From assembly GCF_002878395.1 (NCBI RefSeq), contig NC_061115.1:56711204-56775203 (forward strand): DNA of 64,000 nucleotides. The letters run 5' to 3'. The translations under genes and the position numbers were made by a program. This document shows, one piece after another, positions 1-12,646 of the stretch. The notes beneath the pieces are model-generated. The model was not told the origin of the DNA. It did not search any database and was given only the letters and a program-made list of their open reading frames with translations. This DNA is from Capsicum annuum. Lineage: Eukaryota; Streptophyta; Magnoliopsida; Solanales; Solanaceae. Every line of letters starts with the position of its first letter. The stretch's first letter is position 1.

Positions 1-986
1 AAGCATGTCGTATTAGGGACGAACAACCATGCATATATACAAGTTACACTACCCAAACAAGTAAGCAACTAGCAATACAACCTATGTGCCCTCACAATTA
101 AGAAGTTCCTCCTCACTCATATATGAAATCGAGCATGTCAATATGGGGATAGTTAAGAGGCACTCACTCTCAGAAAGAAGTTATAATCAATGCATGTTAA
201 ATACCATAGGCTTTCCTTTATTTTGTTTACCTAAGCATTTAGACAGTTAAGTTAGGATCACTATAGGACTTTTTCTTCACCTTGTAACATAGGCTTGGGG
301 ATGGTATGCTACATATGGATATTTAAAGTGACTACGCTTCCTTGGCACTGCATTAAATTTTTAGGGTCAACATTTAACCAATTTTCACTTTATTTCTGCC
401 CTTATTTCTCTCTCTTTATTTTAAAGCATATTCAGGTTGGGTGTGGTCTTCTAGTCTTTCTTTTTCTCTTTTTCACAATTTTTTTTTCTTTTTCCATCAC
501 ACCCAGCCTTACTTTCTTTTCTCTTATTTTACCCTTCATCATACTCATTTCACATCAAGCACCCCTATGATAGCCACCCCAACTTAGGCATTTTTTTAGG
601 TTGAAGCGCACAATGTCCAAGGAGAACCAAGGCCAAAATAGGTTCATTGTAATACAAAATAGGAAGGTCATAGGTGTAACAATAAAAATAGGCATACAGA
701 TTCAAAGTTGAGATCAAGGGATATCATTCACACATGGAAGGTCAATTTGGCTAAAAGTGGACTACTATCAAAAATAGCTTACAATCCTTTCTTAACCATT
801 ATCCTACAACCTAAGCAAGACTAACCAGGCAAGTTCTAGAATTAACACACAAAGGAAACTAAGTAGCATCTCACATACACATGGTACAGAGTCAATATTG
901 CAAGCTACCACCTATCTGATTCATGCACAAGTTCGCAATGATTATCATATCCCCAATACTAATGCCATAAAAAGATTCACAATAGT

Positions 987-990
<4 letters not shown>

Positions 991-1029
<39 letters not shown>
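991..1029. repeat. (TA)n microsatellite
   Basis: Uninterrupted TA dinucleotide run of about 39 bases inside element A. It creates a spurious Tyr/Ile-rich frame on the minus strand. Confidence 0.95.
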
Positions 1030-1032
<3 letters not shown>

Positions 1033-2073
1033 ACGGTTACAAAATAGATGATTGGATAGGTATTTGTCATTTATCTCAAAAATTAACAAAAATATGTTAA
1101 CTGCCCTAGATACTTATTTTTCTCTTAGTTAACCACAAAAATATCACAAAATAAAACACAATATTCCTAAACATGATGGCTCTACTAGGAACAAGATTTC
1201 GGTAAAAGAGGCACAACAACAAAAACCCCAAGAAAATATCAAGACTCATAAGTAGCCCCACCCTCAACTTAAAATCATGCATTGTCCCCAACATATCAAA
1301 CCAAAACAAGTGGGTTGGAAACATACCTGTGGCACCATAGGTGCGGAGATCTGGCGTCAATCACGCAATATGAATACAAATAACAAAATACCTTAGGTTT
1401 CCTCCCAAGCAGCGCTTGATTTTACGTCGCAGTGTGATAGGACTTTGTTGGGTACTCAGACTTCCCTATCAAGTCCATGGGTATCTTGATTACTCAGACT
1501 TCATCAAGGTAGCCCAATAGTTGGCCTTCAAATTTCTCTTTCTACTTTGAACTTATGAATTTCACCCCTAATTGATTTTCTGATTTCCTATTATACTCAT
1601 GGGTTGGAGGTATAAAAATAAAGGACCCAAGAAATAAATGTAGCATGTTGTACTTCTTGGCTCTTATGTGAGGAATATAGTTATTTGATTTTAGCTCAGC
1701 AAATTCAAGAATATAGACATATTTTTCCTCCTTCATGCACTCTTCTTGGGATTTGGATGACTCGATTAAGATATGACTATCCAAACACAATGTGGAAAAA
1801 TGCTTCTAATGAGGTCCAACACCCCTCAATTTAGGATTTGCAGTCTTTTTTACATCCCCACACGACTCTAATATGCTCTTCTTAAGAGTGACGCACTCCA
1901 TCAGCTTCAATTTTAGCTTCTCAAGTTGGCTTTTCAAAAATCTTTCAATTTTCAATACTTTCTCTAGACAGGTTGTCATCTTAAGAAGAGTAGGTCAACA
2001 AGAAATAAAATTTAAAAAAAATAAATAAAACCCAATAACTCCAACAAATTCAATCAAGAATTTTGAGACCTTA

Positions 2074-2090
2074 TTCCCCGGCAACGGCAC
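2074..2090 (-). other. Primer-binding-site-like sequence of element A
   Basis: On the minus strand this reads gtgccgttgccgggga, ten bases inside the LTR edge at 2101. The same core (cgttgccgggga) lies at the equivalent place in element B (36341-36352). From memory, this kind of sequence follows the 5' LTR in plant Athila/Tat-type Ty3 elements; the tRNA partner was not checked. It fixes the transcription direction of element A as minus. Confidence 0.55.
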
Positions 2091-2100
2091 TAAAATTTGA

Positions 2101-4009
2101 TGTTGTCCAAAATGTACCTTTAATTTGAAAGATAAAGCAGTCGTTGTCAAATATAGTAGCCCAACTAGGTTGGGGTCAAATCCCAAGGAAATAGTCAGAA
2201 ATCTATCTCGAATTTGTTACAATTACCAGGCAATGCAAGAAAGTAAAAAGAGAAATTTGTTAAAATAAGAAAAAAGAAAAAGAACTGGTTATTCTTGGAT
2301 GTAAACAAAAGAAGATGAACGCTAGGTCTATGTTCCCCCTGGCTTCTCAACTGCGTAAATTTCTCGTGTTTAATCCAATTATTCTATTGTTATGCAAGCA
2401 AAACTTATAAGTTAGGTATTATCCAGAAGATAAATTTCACCCTTTGACTTGGTTATCATCTCAGAGTGTCGCCTTGTTGCCCCTTGTTATGGCCCCACTC
2501 ATACTTGGTTATTGTACAACTGTCTTAATTTTTGCTACCCAATCATACGCTTCTTGGTTATCGAATGGATGCAAATACAAGCTATCTTAAGTGTTTGCAG
2601 CTACTTGAGGCTAATTAATACAAAAGAGAATTAAGATACATGCAGAAACCCTAAAACAATTAAGTCTCACACTTCCTCTACATATCTAATCTGTTAGGGT
2701 TCTCACAATCCTAGCTAAGGAAATTAGTCTCTCATATTTGTGACATCAATCATGGAATCCACAGAAATAAATATAAAACCAATCTCCAAATAAGGAGGAA
2801 TAAATCCAAAGTCTTAAATTGAATAGCAAATCAAGAACAAACCAAAAATAATAATCAATCCATGACGAATTAATTTCGAGCTAGGTGAATGTTTTACTAA
2901 ATGAATGATTGTTGAATGATTGATTAATAAAACAAATCCTAAAGGGTATTTATAGATTACAAAAACCAAATCCTTATTAAAGTAGGAAAACCCTAAAAAT
3001 CAACTCCTAACTAAAATAGGAAAACACTAGAAATCAAATCCTAATTAAACTAGGAAAACATAATTACCCATACATAATAGGACTTTACAACACAATAGCA
3101 GTGTAATTGGGATATATGAAAACTCCAAGAAATAAATCATAACCAAAACGGGATAAGACACTTGTTGTCACAAGGTACGACTCGGGTCCACGCTCGTATG
3201 GTCTACTTACGAGTCGTAGAACCTAGTCGAATGCATTCCAGTAGTTCATCTCCCAAGGCTTCAACATTCTGATCCTCTTACGACTCATCCTCACGATTTG
3301 TACCTTGATCATACGACTCATTGCCTTCACTCGTATCCACCTGGGACTTCTTCCTTTCTTGTTCTTAGACATTGTTCTTCTTACGATTGGATCATACGAG
3401 TCGTACTCAGACTTCTAATTTGTATTCTTCTGACACTTAAAACTACTTAGAGATTTTTGATGACTTTAGGTTCATATTTGTATCAAAAATAGTTCTAAGA
3501 GTATAGGCATGTGAAAACATCCCTTAACGATTAACTTCTCGTGAAGAATCTAGCTAGCGTCATCTTCAACTGTGCATACCTTTTTTGTGTACTTAGTATT
3601 TTTTATCTCAAGACTCACCAAAAGATAGACAATTGAATTAGCTTTCCAATGATACTAATTTTTCTTTAATACGATATCGGGGTGACAAGTTATGGCCAAA
3701 ATACTGAAGCACTGCTGAAGTTGTGTCGAATCTGCCTGAGGTATGAATTGTAAGGTTTATCAGGGATACGAATCATACAGACTCCTTATAGGTTGTTAGG
3801 AGGAAGTCGTACCTTGGGCAGTAGAGGCTTAAAATGGATTTTTAACTACGATTCAAGCCACTTTTCATAGTTTCTCTTGCATTTAGTATCTAAAACCTAA
3901 TTTCCTGCAAAACACTCCCAAAAACACATCAAATATAACAACATAGCCTTAAGTACATGCATGTTCTCATAGTTTAAGCATCGTAAATGCTATTTTCTAT
4001 AGCACATCA
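2101..4009 (-). repeat. 5' LTR of element A
   Basis: The segment begins TGTTGTCC and ends GCACATCA on the plus strand, so it has TG...CA ends. It abuts the primer-binding-like site on the inner side. The outer flank at 4010 joins an AT-rich repeat. Inside are palindromic TACGACTCGTA-like motifs (about 3165-3420, weaker ones at 3740-3860) and a conserved module at 3621-3696 that recurs, inverted, in both LTRs of element C. The mate LTR is outside the window, so the boundaries rest on the ends and the neighbouring site alone. Confidence 0.6.
3621..3696 (-). repeat. Shared LTR module, copy in element A
   Basis: Read on the plus strand it contains aattgaattagctttccaa, then gatatcggggtgacaagtta. 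The reverse complement of 54549-54630 in element C's LTR aligns over the whole length with few gaps (aattgaattagctttt, then gataaccgggtgaga). No such module is visible in element B or the chromovirus. Its role is unknown. Confidence 0.7.
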
Positions 4010-5281
4010 ATACCTAAAGTAAATTATTCTGTTATAATTATTTAGTAAAATAGATCCTCCTCCCCCCAACCCCCCAAAAAAGATAAATATAAATGATGAT
4101 GATAATAGGAAAGTGCCAACATTAAATAAAAAATTCTTAAGGACTAACCTCAAATCAAACTAAAGGAATAATAGAGTTATCATTCTAAATGGATGCATGT
4201 AGAATTTTTAAATAATACATCCCAAAATAGTATATTTTTGAAGAATCTAACATGAGTACGACACAAAAGTGAAGAATCTGTGCAATTTAAAATTTGCATC
4301 ACCCATAAAAGAGAATTAAACATATCAAAATTTCAACAACTTTTGACTTATACGCACCACTTCAGTACACAAAAGTTGGATATTCATTTGGTTATCGGAG
4401 TATATATATTAGTAATTACGTCCAAGTTTTAATGGTGCAAAATTCCTTCAAATTCTGAAATTAAGAAATAAGAGTCATTTGAGTTTTTGTAATTCATGGA
4501 TAAAGAAAATTAGCACTAACTGAAAAGAATAAATTATTCATGTGGAGGAAAAAACAGAGGCACCTCCAACTGCAAATGCTATAAAATAGTTAAAGAAGAA
4601 ACCTATAATTTTATAAAATAACAAATAGCGGGAAATATCAAAAATGACATTGCAATTTGAACAAAATTTCAAGTAAATTCTCTTTAAATTATCTTACGTA
4701 CCTCATACACATAACTTTTATATTGTATGTCTCGTAATAACAGTGAATTAGGACAAAAAAAACTACTCATAGTGTTAATATTCATCATCATCCATAACAA
4801 AAGTTCTAATTATAAGATTAGGATAAAAAAATTACAAAATTACAAAGAATCTACTAATTATTGACTATAAATAGTAACAATGTTACTTCAAAGAAATAAT
4901 ACATAACCTAGAAGTGTAACTTTCAATTATGACCTTCTCTGAATAATTAATTTTTTATTTTATACCAATAAGACTTGCTCAGAAGGATAGATGGGCTTCT
5001 TGTCATATTGAATCACGATCATTTCTCTGTTGATTTCTTAATTCTCTTATATTGACATATACTATTAAGAAAAAATAATTTAATACGAAATTAAGCAGAA
5101 AGGGTTATCAGTATGAAAGATATGAGAGTTATGAAAAATATTGATACTAATTAAGATTAGAAGTTATGAAGATGTAAAGGTGTCAAGTATGGATATAATT
5201 TTTTAAAATAAAATAATTTAAAAATTAGAAAAAAGGCAAAAAAAGAAAAAAAGAAAAAATAAAAATGAAGGTTATCGAGGG
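4010..5281. repeat. AT-rich dispersed repeat R, copy 1 (no gene)
   Basis: There is no coding sequence here. Bases 4031-4190 match 15556-15675 plus 16120-16150: both contain gtaaaatagag/t, a gatgatgat tract, ccaacattaaataaaaaatt and caaactaa. The right end (aaaaatgaaggttatcgagg) continues, after removal of the chromovirus, into gtgccacataacctc at 15536. That phrase belongs to a motif that recurs near 56140 and 60040. The repeat may be a Helitron-like or other non-coding element; I cannot set its ends. Confidence 0.5.
5277..5281. other. Target-site duplication, left side of the chromovirus
   Basis: GAGGG next to the LTR start at 5282; the right side at 15531-15535 is TAGGG. Four of five bases match, which fits an old 5-bp Ty3 target duplication. 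Joining the flanks restores the dispersed phrase about gaggggtgccac. Confidence 0.6.
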
Positions 5282-8201
5282 TGTCACGATCCAAAAACAA
5301 GGTCATGATGACACTTGTCGCGGCGTATCTTAACAGGTAAGTATATCACTCAAACTACTACAAAAAGAAAAAAAAGAAAGAAATGCCCACAGTAAATCGC
5401 CTAGAACGAAGTCAAACCATACAAGTAATTATAACAATGCGGAAAGAGCATATCCAAACCATACATTCCCAAAATTCGGTGTCAATAGTATAAGAACTAC
5501 TAATATAACTCGAGTCCAAAAGAGAATGCATAAGGTAACTCAAAACATGAAAAACCTGTCTCTGAAATACAATAAAGATATGGTGTGATAGAGAAAAGAT
5601 AGTAGGACCCATTCGAATGCTTAAAAATCACCCACTACCATGAAAACTCAAATAATCGCCTGAGTTAAGAAGCGTGAGGCACACCCAAATCTGAATCTGT
5701 ACCAAAAGGGTGAAATAGGAATGGGTACAGTCCACTTGTACTCAATAGGTATCATAGGTCAATCGAGCAAAGTAGAAAATAAAGCATACAAAATACACAC
5801 TAAGGGCACATCACCTGCAATCAAAAAATGTCTCACAACGGTAGTCCACACCGTTTTCACTAACAAATCTATAATATCCACATATAATACAATAACACAC
5901 CAGATAGGGATATAAATTTATACAATATCATATACAAGTAGGACAAAAGAGGAACATGTATAATCAAGATCATCAAGTACAAATAAAGGAAGATAGAATA
6001 TTTAGACATTTACAAGTCAAGAATATAGAAAAAATAGATAGATGACAAGTCAATGTGTCAATAAAAGCACAACATAAACAAAATACAATAAGTGCAATGA
6101 TGATGATGATGATGATACACGAGGTCATCGCACAATTTTCGTATACATCTACGGAGACAAGCCTCCCAATGCAGGACCTATGGGGGATTCGTTACCCCGC
6201 ATACAATCGACATATCTCATATCTCCTTTCTGACACATCCGTCGAAAAGAATTTTATAAGGTGTTACAATATCTTTTCCCTGACACATCCTTTTAGGAGT
6301 GTTTTTAAAAATGTGTTGCCAGTGTTACTCAGGTGTTGTCATGGTGGTACCAATGTTTCATGAATGAGTATGATATGAGAATGTAATGCTCACAACCAAT
6401 CACAATTAGTATTTCCACAACCAACCACATGATATATTTCCACAACCATCCATAATGATATATTTCCACAACTACGTGAGCCAATATCCACACATTATTT
6501 TTGTTTCATCTATGAATTTTCACATGTCTCATATGCCAATAAAGTATGAATATAATCATAATACAGCAATAGTACCACATTAAGCACTTTAATAAAAAAA
6601 AATACAATTATTCACATGTATTCAAGGCTATCAATATCACATTGGACCCTACACGGTCACACACATCACATAATATCTCAATTTTGATAATTACATCACA
6701 TATAGGCCCCCACACGGGAACAACACATAAATAGCCATTTTTTTCATGATTAGTTCTCACCCTTAACATGCATTTTGTACCATCATTTACTACCCAGCCA
6801 GTCTGAAGGAGATAAATCATAACCTACCCCGAAGGCCGAAATCGGTCTGCTACACTTTAAACCCACGACTTTACTTTCCCCGAACAATTCAAAACTGTAC
6901 CAAAAACATCAAATATAAAATCTATGCGTCAAAATAAAACTAACGATACCCATATTGACTACTTAGATTCAAGATCAAAATGGACCCCCGAAACGAATTT
7001 TCAAAAAAGAAGGAAAAAATCATAACTTTACTTCAAAAACATGTTTCTCATATTTTTAGAAACCTACAAACTGAAAATCCAAGTCAAATGGAGTAAAAAA
7101 TGAGATTCAAATTGAAGAAAAATTACTTTTAAGCTATACCGGGTAAAATCTTTAAAATACGGGTTAAAATCAAGGATCAGAGTTATTTTGAAGGTTAAAT
7201 TGCTAAAAAAAACAAGTAATTATAAGATTAAAATATTATTTAAGTGAAAAGGAATGAAATTAGGGTTTAAAACCAAGCCCTAAGATTTTTTAGGGTTTGA
7301 GAAATTAATCAAGAAATTACTAAGAAAACATTGAATTCTTATCTTAAATTCGTAAGAGAATCAAGAAATAGATGTTAATCTAGCTTTCTAAGCTCCCACA
7401 AGCTTCACTTTTAAGCTCCCACAAAATTTTAAGATTTAACTCTCAAGAGATAAGGTGAAATAATGGATAAAATGGGCCAAAAAAGGATAAAAAAACCAGC
7501 TTTATATTGCAGAAAAATCTGCTATAGTGCAGATTTTTCTAAGTCCAAACGGATTTCGATGGGGTGTCCGAAATTCGTTCGGAGTTCGATATACGCAAAT
7601 GAACTATGCAACCACACTAAATTCGATAAGTCGGATGTGTTGGCAAAGTCAATTTTTTTAAAAATGTCATTTTCACAGAGTTTACCCCCGAAACTCGAAA
7701 TTATAATTTTCTAAATTGAGGATCAAAATAAGATTTAAAAGCCGTAAAATCACACCATATATTTTACCACCCTAAAATCAACATTCCGGAGTTGTTGGCA
7801 CATTTGAATTTTACATCCGAGGTCATTTCAACCAAATGTGGATCCCACATCCATATTTATAATTTTTCAACTTTTTGACCAATAGGTCGAAATGAGCTCG
7901 AGTGCACCGCGACCCGAACTAAAGGTCTAACTAGCCTAAAATCGATATTTCAGAGTTTTTGGCACAATTCCTTCAGCTATAAATCGCATGAATTAAAATA
8001 TATCCATATAATTATAAAATAAGGATCTTGAAGCCATCAAAAACCACAACATCAAATAAATGATACCAAAATGCATCGAGAACCATGTCAATCAACCCCA
8101 CACCTCAGAAATACCATAATGAAACTATGGGGAGGGGTAAAACAATTAAATCACACAAACTGACAAATTTCACATATTTCATCAAAAAATAGGTCGTTAC
8201 A
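5282..8201 (-). repeat. 3' LTR of the chromovirus (left LTR)
   Basis: It starts TGTCACGATCC on the plus strand and ends CGTTACA. It aligns along its length with 12647-15530, including the phrases ggtcatgatgacacttgtcg and the (ATG)n tract near 6090-6115. The differences are numerous, showing long decay since insertion. Small open frames inside are shadows. Confidence 0.92.
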
Positions 8202-8215
8202 GTATCCACCACTAA
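8202..8215 (-). other. Polypurine tract of the chromovirus
   Basis: On the minus strand the bases next to the 3' LTR read tagtggtggatac, a purine-rich stretch placed exactly where plus-strand priming occurs in LTR elements. Confidence 0.6.
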
Positions 8216-8229
8216 AAAATCTAGTTTGT

Positions 8230-9268
8230 CCTTAAACTAAGGCAAAGAAATACCTGAATCAATGAAGAGCTGGGGATAAAAACTATGCATATCAGATTGA
8301 CCTCCTAAGTAGCCTCATCTACAGGTCGATGTCGCCGCTAAACCTTAATCAGAGGGATGACTCTAGAGCGCAACCACCTAGCATCCCTAACCAATATGAA
8401 GATCGTCTACTCAATAAAAAACAATTGCTCATTTAATTGAACTGACTCCCAAGAATAGCATGAGACTCTTTCAGAATGTAACGGTGTAAAATAAAAACAT
8501 GAAAACTAGATGAATAGCTAATAGATCAGTGGACAAAGCCACATCACCAACAGTCTGAAGAATCTCAAATGAACAAATATTCCTGGGGCTAAGCTTGCCC
8601 CTCCCCCCAAACCTCATCATACCCTTCATGGGTGAAACTCGAAGAAAACCACGATGACCAACACCAAATCTCAAGGCACGAAGTCTACGATCAGCATAAC
8701 ACTTCTGTCTACTCTGACCCGCTCTAAGTCCATCCTGAATAACCCGGACTCTATTCAAAGACTCAAGAAGAAAGTCTGTACCTCGAGGTCTAACCTCAGG
8801 AACATCACACCAACCAACTGGAGAGCGACAATTCCTATCATACAATGCCTCAAAAGGATCTATATCAATTCTGGAATGGTAGCTATTATTATATGCAAAC
8901 TTTGCTGAAGCCAAATGCTGCTCCCATTGGCCACCATAATCTATCACACACGCACGAAGCATATCCTCTAAAACCTGAATAGTGTGCTCTAACTGACCAT
9001 TAGTATAGGGGTGGAAGGTTGTACTGAGATCAACCCAAGTGCCCGACTCACCCTGAAATATCCTCCAAAAGTGAGATGTGAACAAAGAACCTCTATATGA
9101 AATAATGGACCCCATCACACCATACAGACGCACAATCTTATAAATGTAGATATAGGTCAACCTCTCAAAACTGAATGAGACATGAACCAGAACAAAGTGA
9201 CCTAACTTTGTCAATTGATCCACGATGACCCAAACACTTTCAGAAAGTCCATGGTGATCTATTCCCAC
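8230..9268 (-). pseudogene. Chromovirus integrase with C-terminal chromodomain remnant
   Basis: The longest open frame of the window (265 codons, 8471-9268) carries the integrase core. Seen in order are VIVDQLTKLGHFV (catalytic-core start), GSIISYRGSLFTSHFW (in place of the usual SDRGxxFTSxFW, so the second catalytic Asp is lost), FHPYTNGQLEHTIQVLEDMLRACV (Glu of the triad is Gln-Leu-Glu region) and YADRRLRALRFGVG. Past the frame end, codons at about 8330-8460 read IFILVRDARWLRSRVIP...RRHRPVDEAT, a chromodomain signature of Tekay/Del elements, broken by stops. The first zinc-binding part of integrase, to the right, is too decayed to delimit. Confidence 0.88.
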
Positions 9269-9960
9269 TTCTACTCGGGAATGGGTAACCTCTAAAGCAA
9301 GACACCAGGCCTCATATGCTCGACCTTCACCTGCTAACTACATAGGCAATGATTCACAAAATCGATACATCTCACCTCATACCACCCTACCACTAATGCT
9401 ACCTCAAATCAAGGTATATTTTAGTCACACCTGTATGGATGAAATATCTGGAACAATGTCCTCCTCTAAGATCAACCTAATCTAATCACCTACTCTCAGC
9501 ATACAAACTCAAACTCTAATCCTCAAAACTCTATCCGAATCAAGTAAGACTTACTTAGTCTCGCCACTCAACACCTTATCTCAAATCAACCTCAATCCAA
9601 CATCATCAAACTGATGAGGTCGATCTGCTCCATCAAAAAAGATCTAGCCTCCACAAATGCCAAACACGCCCAAGTGTTGAAATATCAATCCTAATCATCT
9701 GGTTAGCTAAAGATTAAATCTCTAAGGCTAAAGGCCTCTCCTGGGTCAAAAGATACGCCAAGCTACCCATTCCAGTCGACTTTTGGCTCAGGGCATCTAC
9801 AACCACATCAACCTTACCCGAATAGTAGAGAATAGTTAAGCCATAATCATTAAGCAAATCAAGCCAATAATATTGCCCCATATTAAGATCTCTCTGGGTG
9901 AAGAAGTATTAAAGGCTATGATGATCTGAGAACATCTCACAACAGACTCCACACAAGTAG
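9269..9960 (-). pseudogene. Chromovirus RNase H / integrase N-terminal linker, heavily decayed
   Basis: No open frame of note. It lies between the readable RNase H (9966-10175) and integrase core (ending at 9268), so it must be the rest of RNase H and the integrase zinc-binding region. Short fragments fit this but stops and frameshifts occur throughout. Confidence 0.6.
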
Positions 9961-9965
9961 TTCCT

Positions 9966-11195
9966 CTACAACTTCAAAGCAAACACATCCGCGCACAACT
10001 CCAAATCATAGGTAGGGTAATTTCTCTTATAAGGCTTCAACTGACGAGATGTATAAGTAATCACCTTGCCCTCCTGTATCAACACATCACCCAATCTGAC
10101 ATCCAAAGCATTACAAAAGATGGTAAATCCCATGCCCTCCTTGGTCAAAGTCAATATAGGAGATAAAGTCAACAAATCCTTGAGATTTCAAAAGCTTGCC
10201 TCACAAACATCAGATCACTGAAAGGAATTTTCTTCTGCGTCAACTTAGTCAAAGGGGTTGCAATAAAAGAGAAACCCTCAACAAAACACCGATAATACCT
10301 AGCCAAGCCAATAAATTTCTAAATCTCGGCGGGCGAAATAGGTCTAGCCCAATTATGCAACACTGCAATCTTGGTTGGATCAACCATAATACCTTTCTTA
10401 GTTACCACATGACCCAAGAAAGAAAGAAACTCCAACCAAAATGTACACTTAGAGAACATCGCATACAACTCCTCATCCCTCAATCTCTGAAGCATAATCC
10501 GCAAGCATTTCTTATGCTCAGCCCCACTCTTGGAATACACTACGATATCATCTATAAATACAATAATAAAGGAGTCGAGATATGGTCAAAACACCCAGTT
10601 TTTCAACTCCATGTATGTGGTAGGGACATTGGCTAACCCAAAAGACTTGACCAAGAACTTAAAATGACTATGTCGAGTCTGAAAAGATATCATCGGAATA
10701 TCCAAAGCTCTAATCCTTAAGTGGTGCTAACCGGACCTTAAATCAATCTTCGAAAACACTGCAGCACCCTGAAATTGATCAAATAAATCATCAATGAGAG
10801 AAAGATGATACTTATTCTTAACCATCACCTTATTCAACTGTCGATAATTAATACACATCCTTATAGACCCATTTTTTCTTCAAAAACAAGACAGGCACAC
10901 CCCAACGTGAAATACTAGGTCGGATAAATCCATTATCCAACAACTTCTGTAACTGATCCTTCAGTTCCTTCAACTCTAGTAGGGCCATCATACAAGGAAG
11001 AATAGAAATGGTCTTGATGCCTGACTCAACATTAATAGCAAAATTAATATCATGATCCGGAGGCATACCCAATAAATCTATAGAAAACACATATATAAAC
11101 TCGCGAACAATACGTACATAATCCAAGAAATAAGGTGAAACAATACTAGTATCATGAATATGAGCCAAGTAAGCTAAACATCCCTTCCCAACCAA
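9966..11195 (-). pseudogene. Chromovirus reverse transcriptase and start of RNase H
   Basis: In minus-strand order: KGCLAYLAHIHDTS, VREFIYVFSIDLLGMPPDHDI, ELKELKDQLQKLLDNGFIRP and [12 protein letters not shown] (10848-11195, N-terminal RT). Next comes FIIVFIDDIVVYS (about 10538-10575), in which FIDD corresponds to the catalytic YxDD box. It is followed by CLRIMLQRLRDEELYAMFSKC and FLSFLGHVV (10319-10540). RNase H-like text follows at 9966-10175 ([30 protein letters not shown]), where the usual Asp of CDAS is Asn. At least three frames are needed to read it, so no active enzyme can be made. Family: Ty3 RT. Confidence 0.9.
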
Positions 11196-11440
11196 TCAAC
11201 GAGCTTGAACATAAGATATGATCCTCTTAGGACTCGAATGAAATACACCTTCCAAGCTATCCTTGGCACACTCAGCGAAGGTAAATTCACAGTCTTAGCA
11301 AAACAATCTAAGACGACATAATAAGAAGCCAACCAATCCATACCCAAAATAACATTAAAATCGACCATATCTAACATAAGCAAGTCTACAAAGTCTTACG
11401 CCCGAAAAAAGTCATAACACAAGATCGGTGCACCCGATCT
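11174..11440 (-). pseudogene. Chromovirus aspartic protease region
   Basis: The frame at 11174-11383 reads MVDFNVILGMDWLASYYVVLDC followed by KTVNLP, the well-conserved C-terminal part of the retropepsin of Ty3/Del elements (FDVILGMDWL). The catalytic DSGA motif should lie to the right, near 11440-11500, and was not recovered in frame. The product would mature the polyprotein; this copy is dead. Confidence 0.82.
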
Positions 11441-11452
11441 ACTATTTAAGAA

Positions 11453-12470
11453 TCACCTATCAGGGTAGATACATGAATAAGCATGAGGCTCACTAACAGT
11501 ATCAAAACTCAAAGAAGAATACATAGACACATCTGAGAAAGTCAATCTAGGATCAAAGGATATAGATGTAGATCTTAAATAAATGAGGATGATACCTGTA
11601 ATCACAACATCAGAAGCCTCTACCTCAAGTATGGCTGGTATAGCATAACACTGACCATGAACACCAGCTACCTGGGTGGCCCCACGACTACTAACTGTAC
11701 AACCACCCCCACGACCTCCACTAACTATGCCTCTCGTACCTCTGATAGCATCCTTACCCTTCACAGCTAGAATAAGAGTAGCCCAAACTACCTGATGGGG
11801 ACAGTCCCTAGCCACATGGACAATCTCTCATCACACACATAGCAACCTCTACTACTAGTCTCAATAGGAGAAGGTACCACCCTGATTGCTAAACTTGAAG
11901 ATCCACTGTCTAAACTTTATAAAGTTGACTGCACTGGCCTACCCTGATACCTATGAAAATCTCTGAAATCTCTATCATGAGAAACCTAACCTCAAAACTT
12001 ACCAAAATAATATACCTTCTTAGCGCCTCCCTATGATACCCAAAGAATTCTCTATGTTATCTTCGCATAATCCATAATGCTCTAAAAAGATGCTCCAAAT
12101 ACAACCATTTAAGACATAGCCAACTGAAGGGAGTCATCCAAACCCTTCACAAACTTCCAAATCTGCTCAGACTCAGTGGAAATTCTATCATAGCAATATC
12201 TAAATAGATTATGGAAGTGTGCCTCATACTCAACAACTGTCATGGATCCTTGCTCTAAATGATCAAACTCATCCTGTATACAATCTCTCAAACTGAAAGG
12301 CATAAAACTCTCCAAGAAGGAATCAGCATACTGATCCAAAGTCATCTCAGGAGCATCACAGGGTCTACAACTCATAAATGACCTCCACCAATCTCTAGCA
12401 CCATCTCTCAGCTAATAGGTCGTATAAGCAACACCATCTGCATAGAAAAAGTGAAACACAACTCAAAACA
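11453..12470 (-). pseudogene. Chromovirus gag with broken zinc knuckle
   Basis: The frame at 12109-12375 carries a retrotransposon gag core: MTLDQYADSFLESFMPFSLRD, then DEFDHLEQGSMTVVEYEAHFHNL and WKFVKGLDDSLQ. Further left, about 11800-11850, a CCHC knuckle is split between frames: CYVCDER in one, HVARDCPHQ in the next. A one-base change therefore separates its two halves. A Gly/Arg-rich linker follows (11640-11760). Gag forms the particle and binds RNA. This copy has several frameshifts. Confidence 0.85.
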
Positions 12471-12631
12471 TCAAGTATGAAAGAATATCACATGATAAAA
12501 AATAAAATAGGAGAGGTTTCCTAAAGATGTCCTATAGCCTCTCAAAGATAGATATAGACGTCTATATATCGATCCACGAGACTCTATTAGATATTCCGCT
12601 CTTACACTGTTGAGACTAATGAAACCTAGCT

Positions 12632-12643
12632 GCTCTAATACCA
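12632..12643 (-). other. Primer-binding site of the chromovirus (tRNA-Met type, decayed)
   Basis: On the minus strand it reads TGGTATTAGAGC. The intact form in many plant elements is TGGTATCAGAGC, complementary to initiator tRNA-Met; one C has become T here. It starts three bases inside the 5' LTR. Compare the intact site of element C at 52183-52194. Confidence 0.85.
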
Positions 12644-12646
12644 ATG

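Larger units (their letters stand above)
1..2100 (-). mobile_element. Element A: 5' internal part of an Athila/Tat-like LTR retrotransposon (enters from the left edge)
   Basis: This stretch lies just inside the LTR at 2101-4009 and continues beyond the left edge. A primer-binding-like sequence abuts the LTR, which places the element on the minus strand with its 5' LTR at 2101-4009. No gag, protease, RT or integrase motif is readable; the short frames here are broken, low-complexity shadows. The text resembles the internal UTR of element B further right: a phrase about positions 1400-1430 (cctcccaagcagcgcttgat) has a decayed counterpart near 35050. I infer an old, possibly non-autonomous relative of element B. 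The other LTR and the target duplication would lie outside the window. Confidence 0.55.

Noticed and set aside
295..570. Hydrophobic 91-codon frame
   Set aside because: Phe/Leu-rich from CT-rich DNA in a retroelement UTR; no start context, no known domain.
8654..8908. 84-codon plus-strand frame
   Set aside because: Antisense shadow of the chromovirus integrase frame.
10196..10636. 146-codon plus-strand frame
   Set aside because: Lies opposite the chromovirus RT, which has recognisable motifs on the minus strand.
9966..11195. Endogenous pararetrovirus polymerase
   Set aside because: The RT is flanked by gag, integrase and chromodomain and lies between LTRs, which fits a Ty3 retrotransposon.
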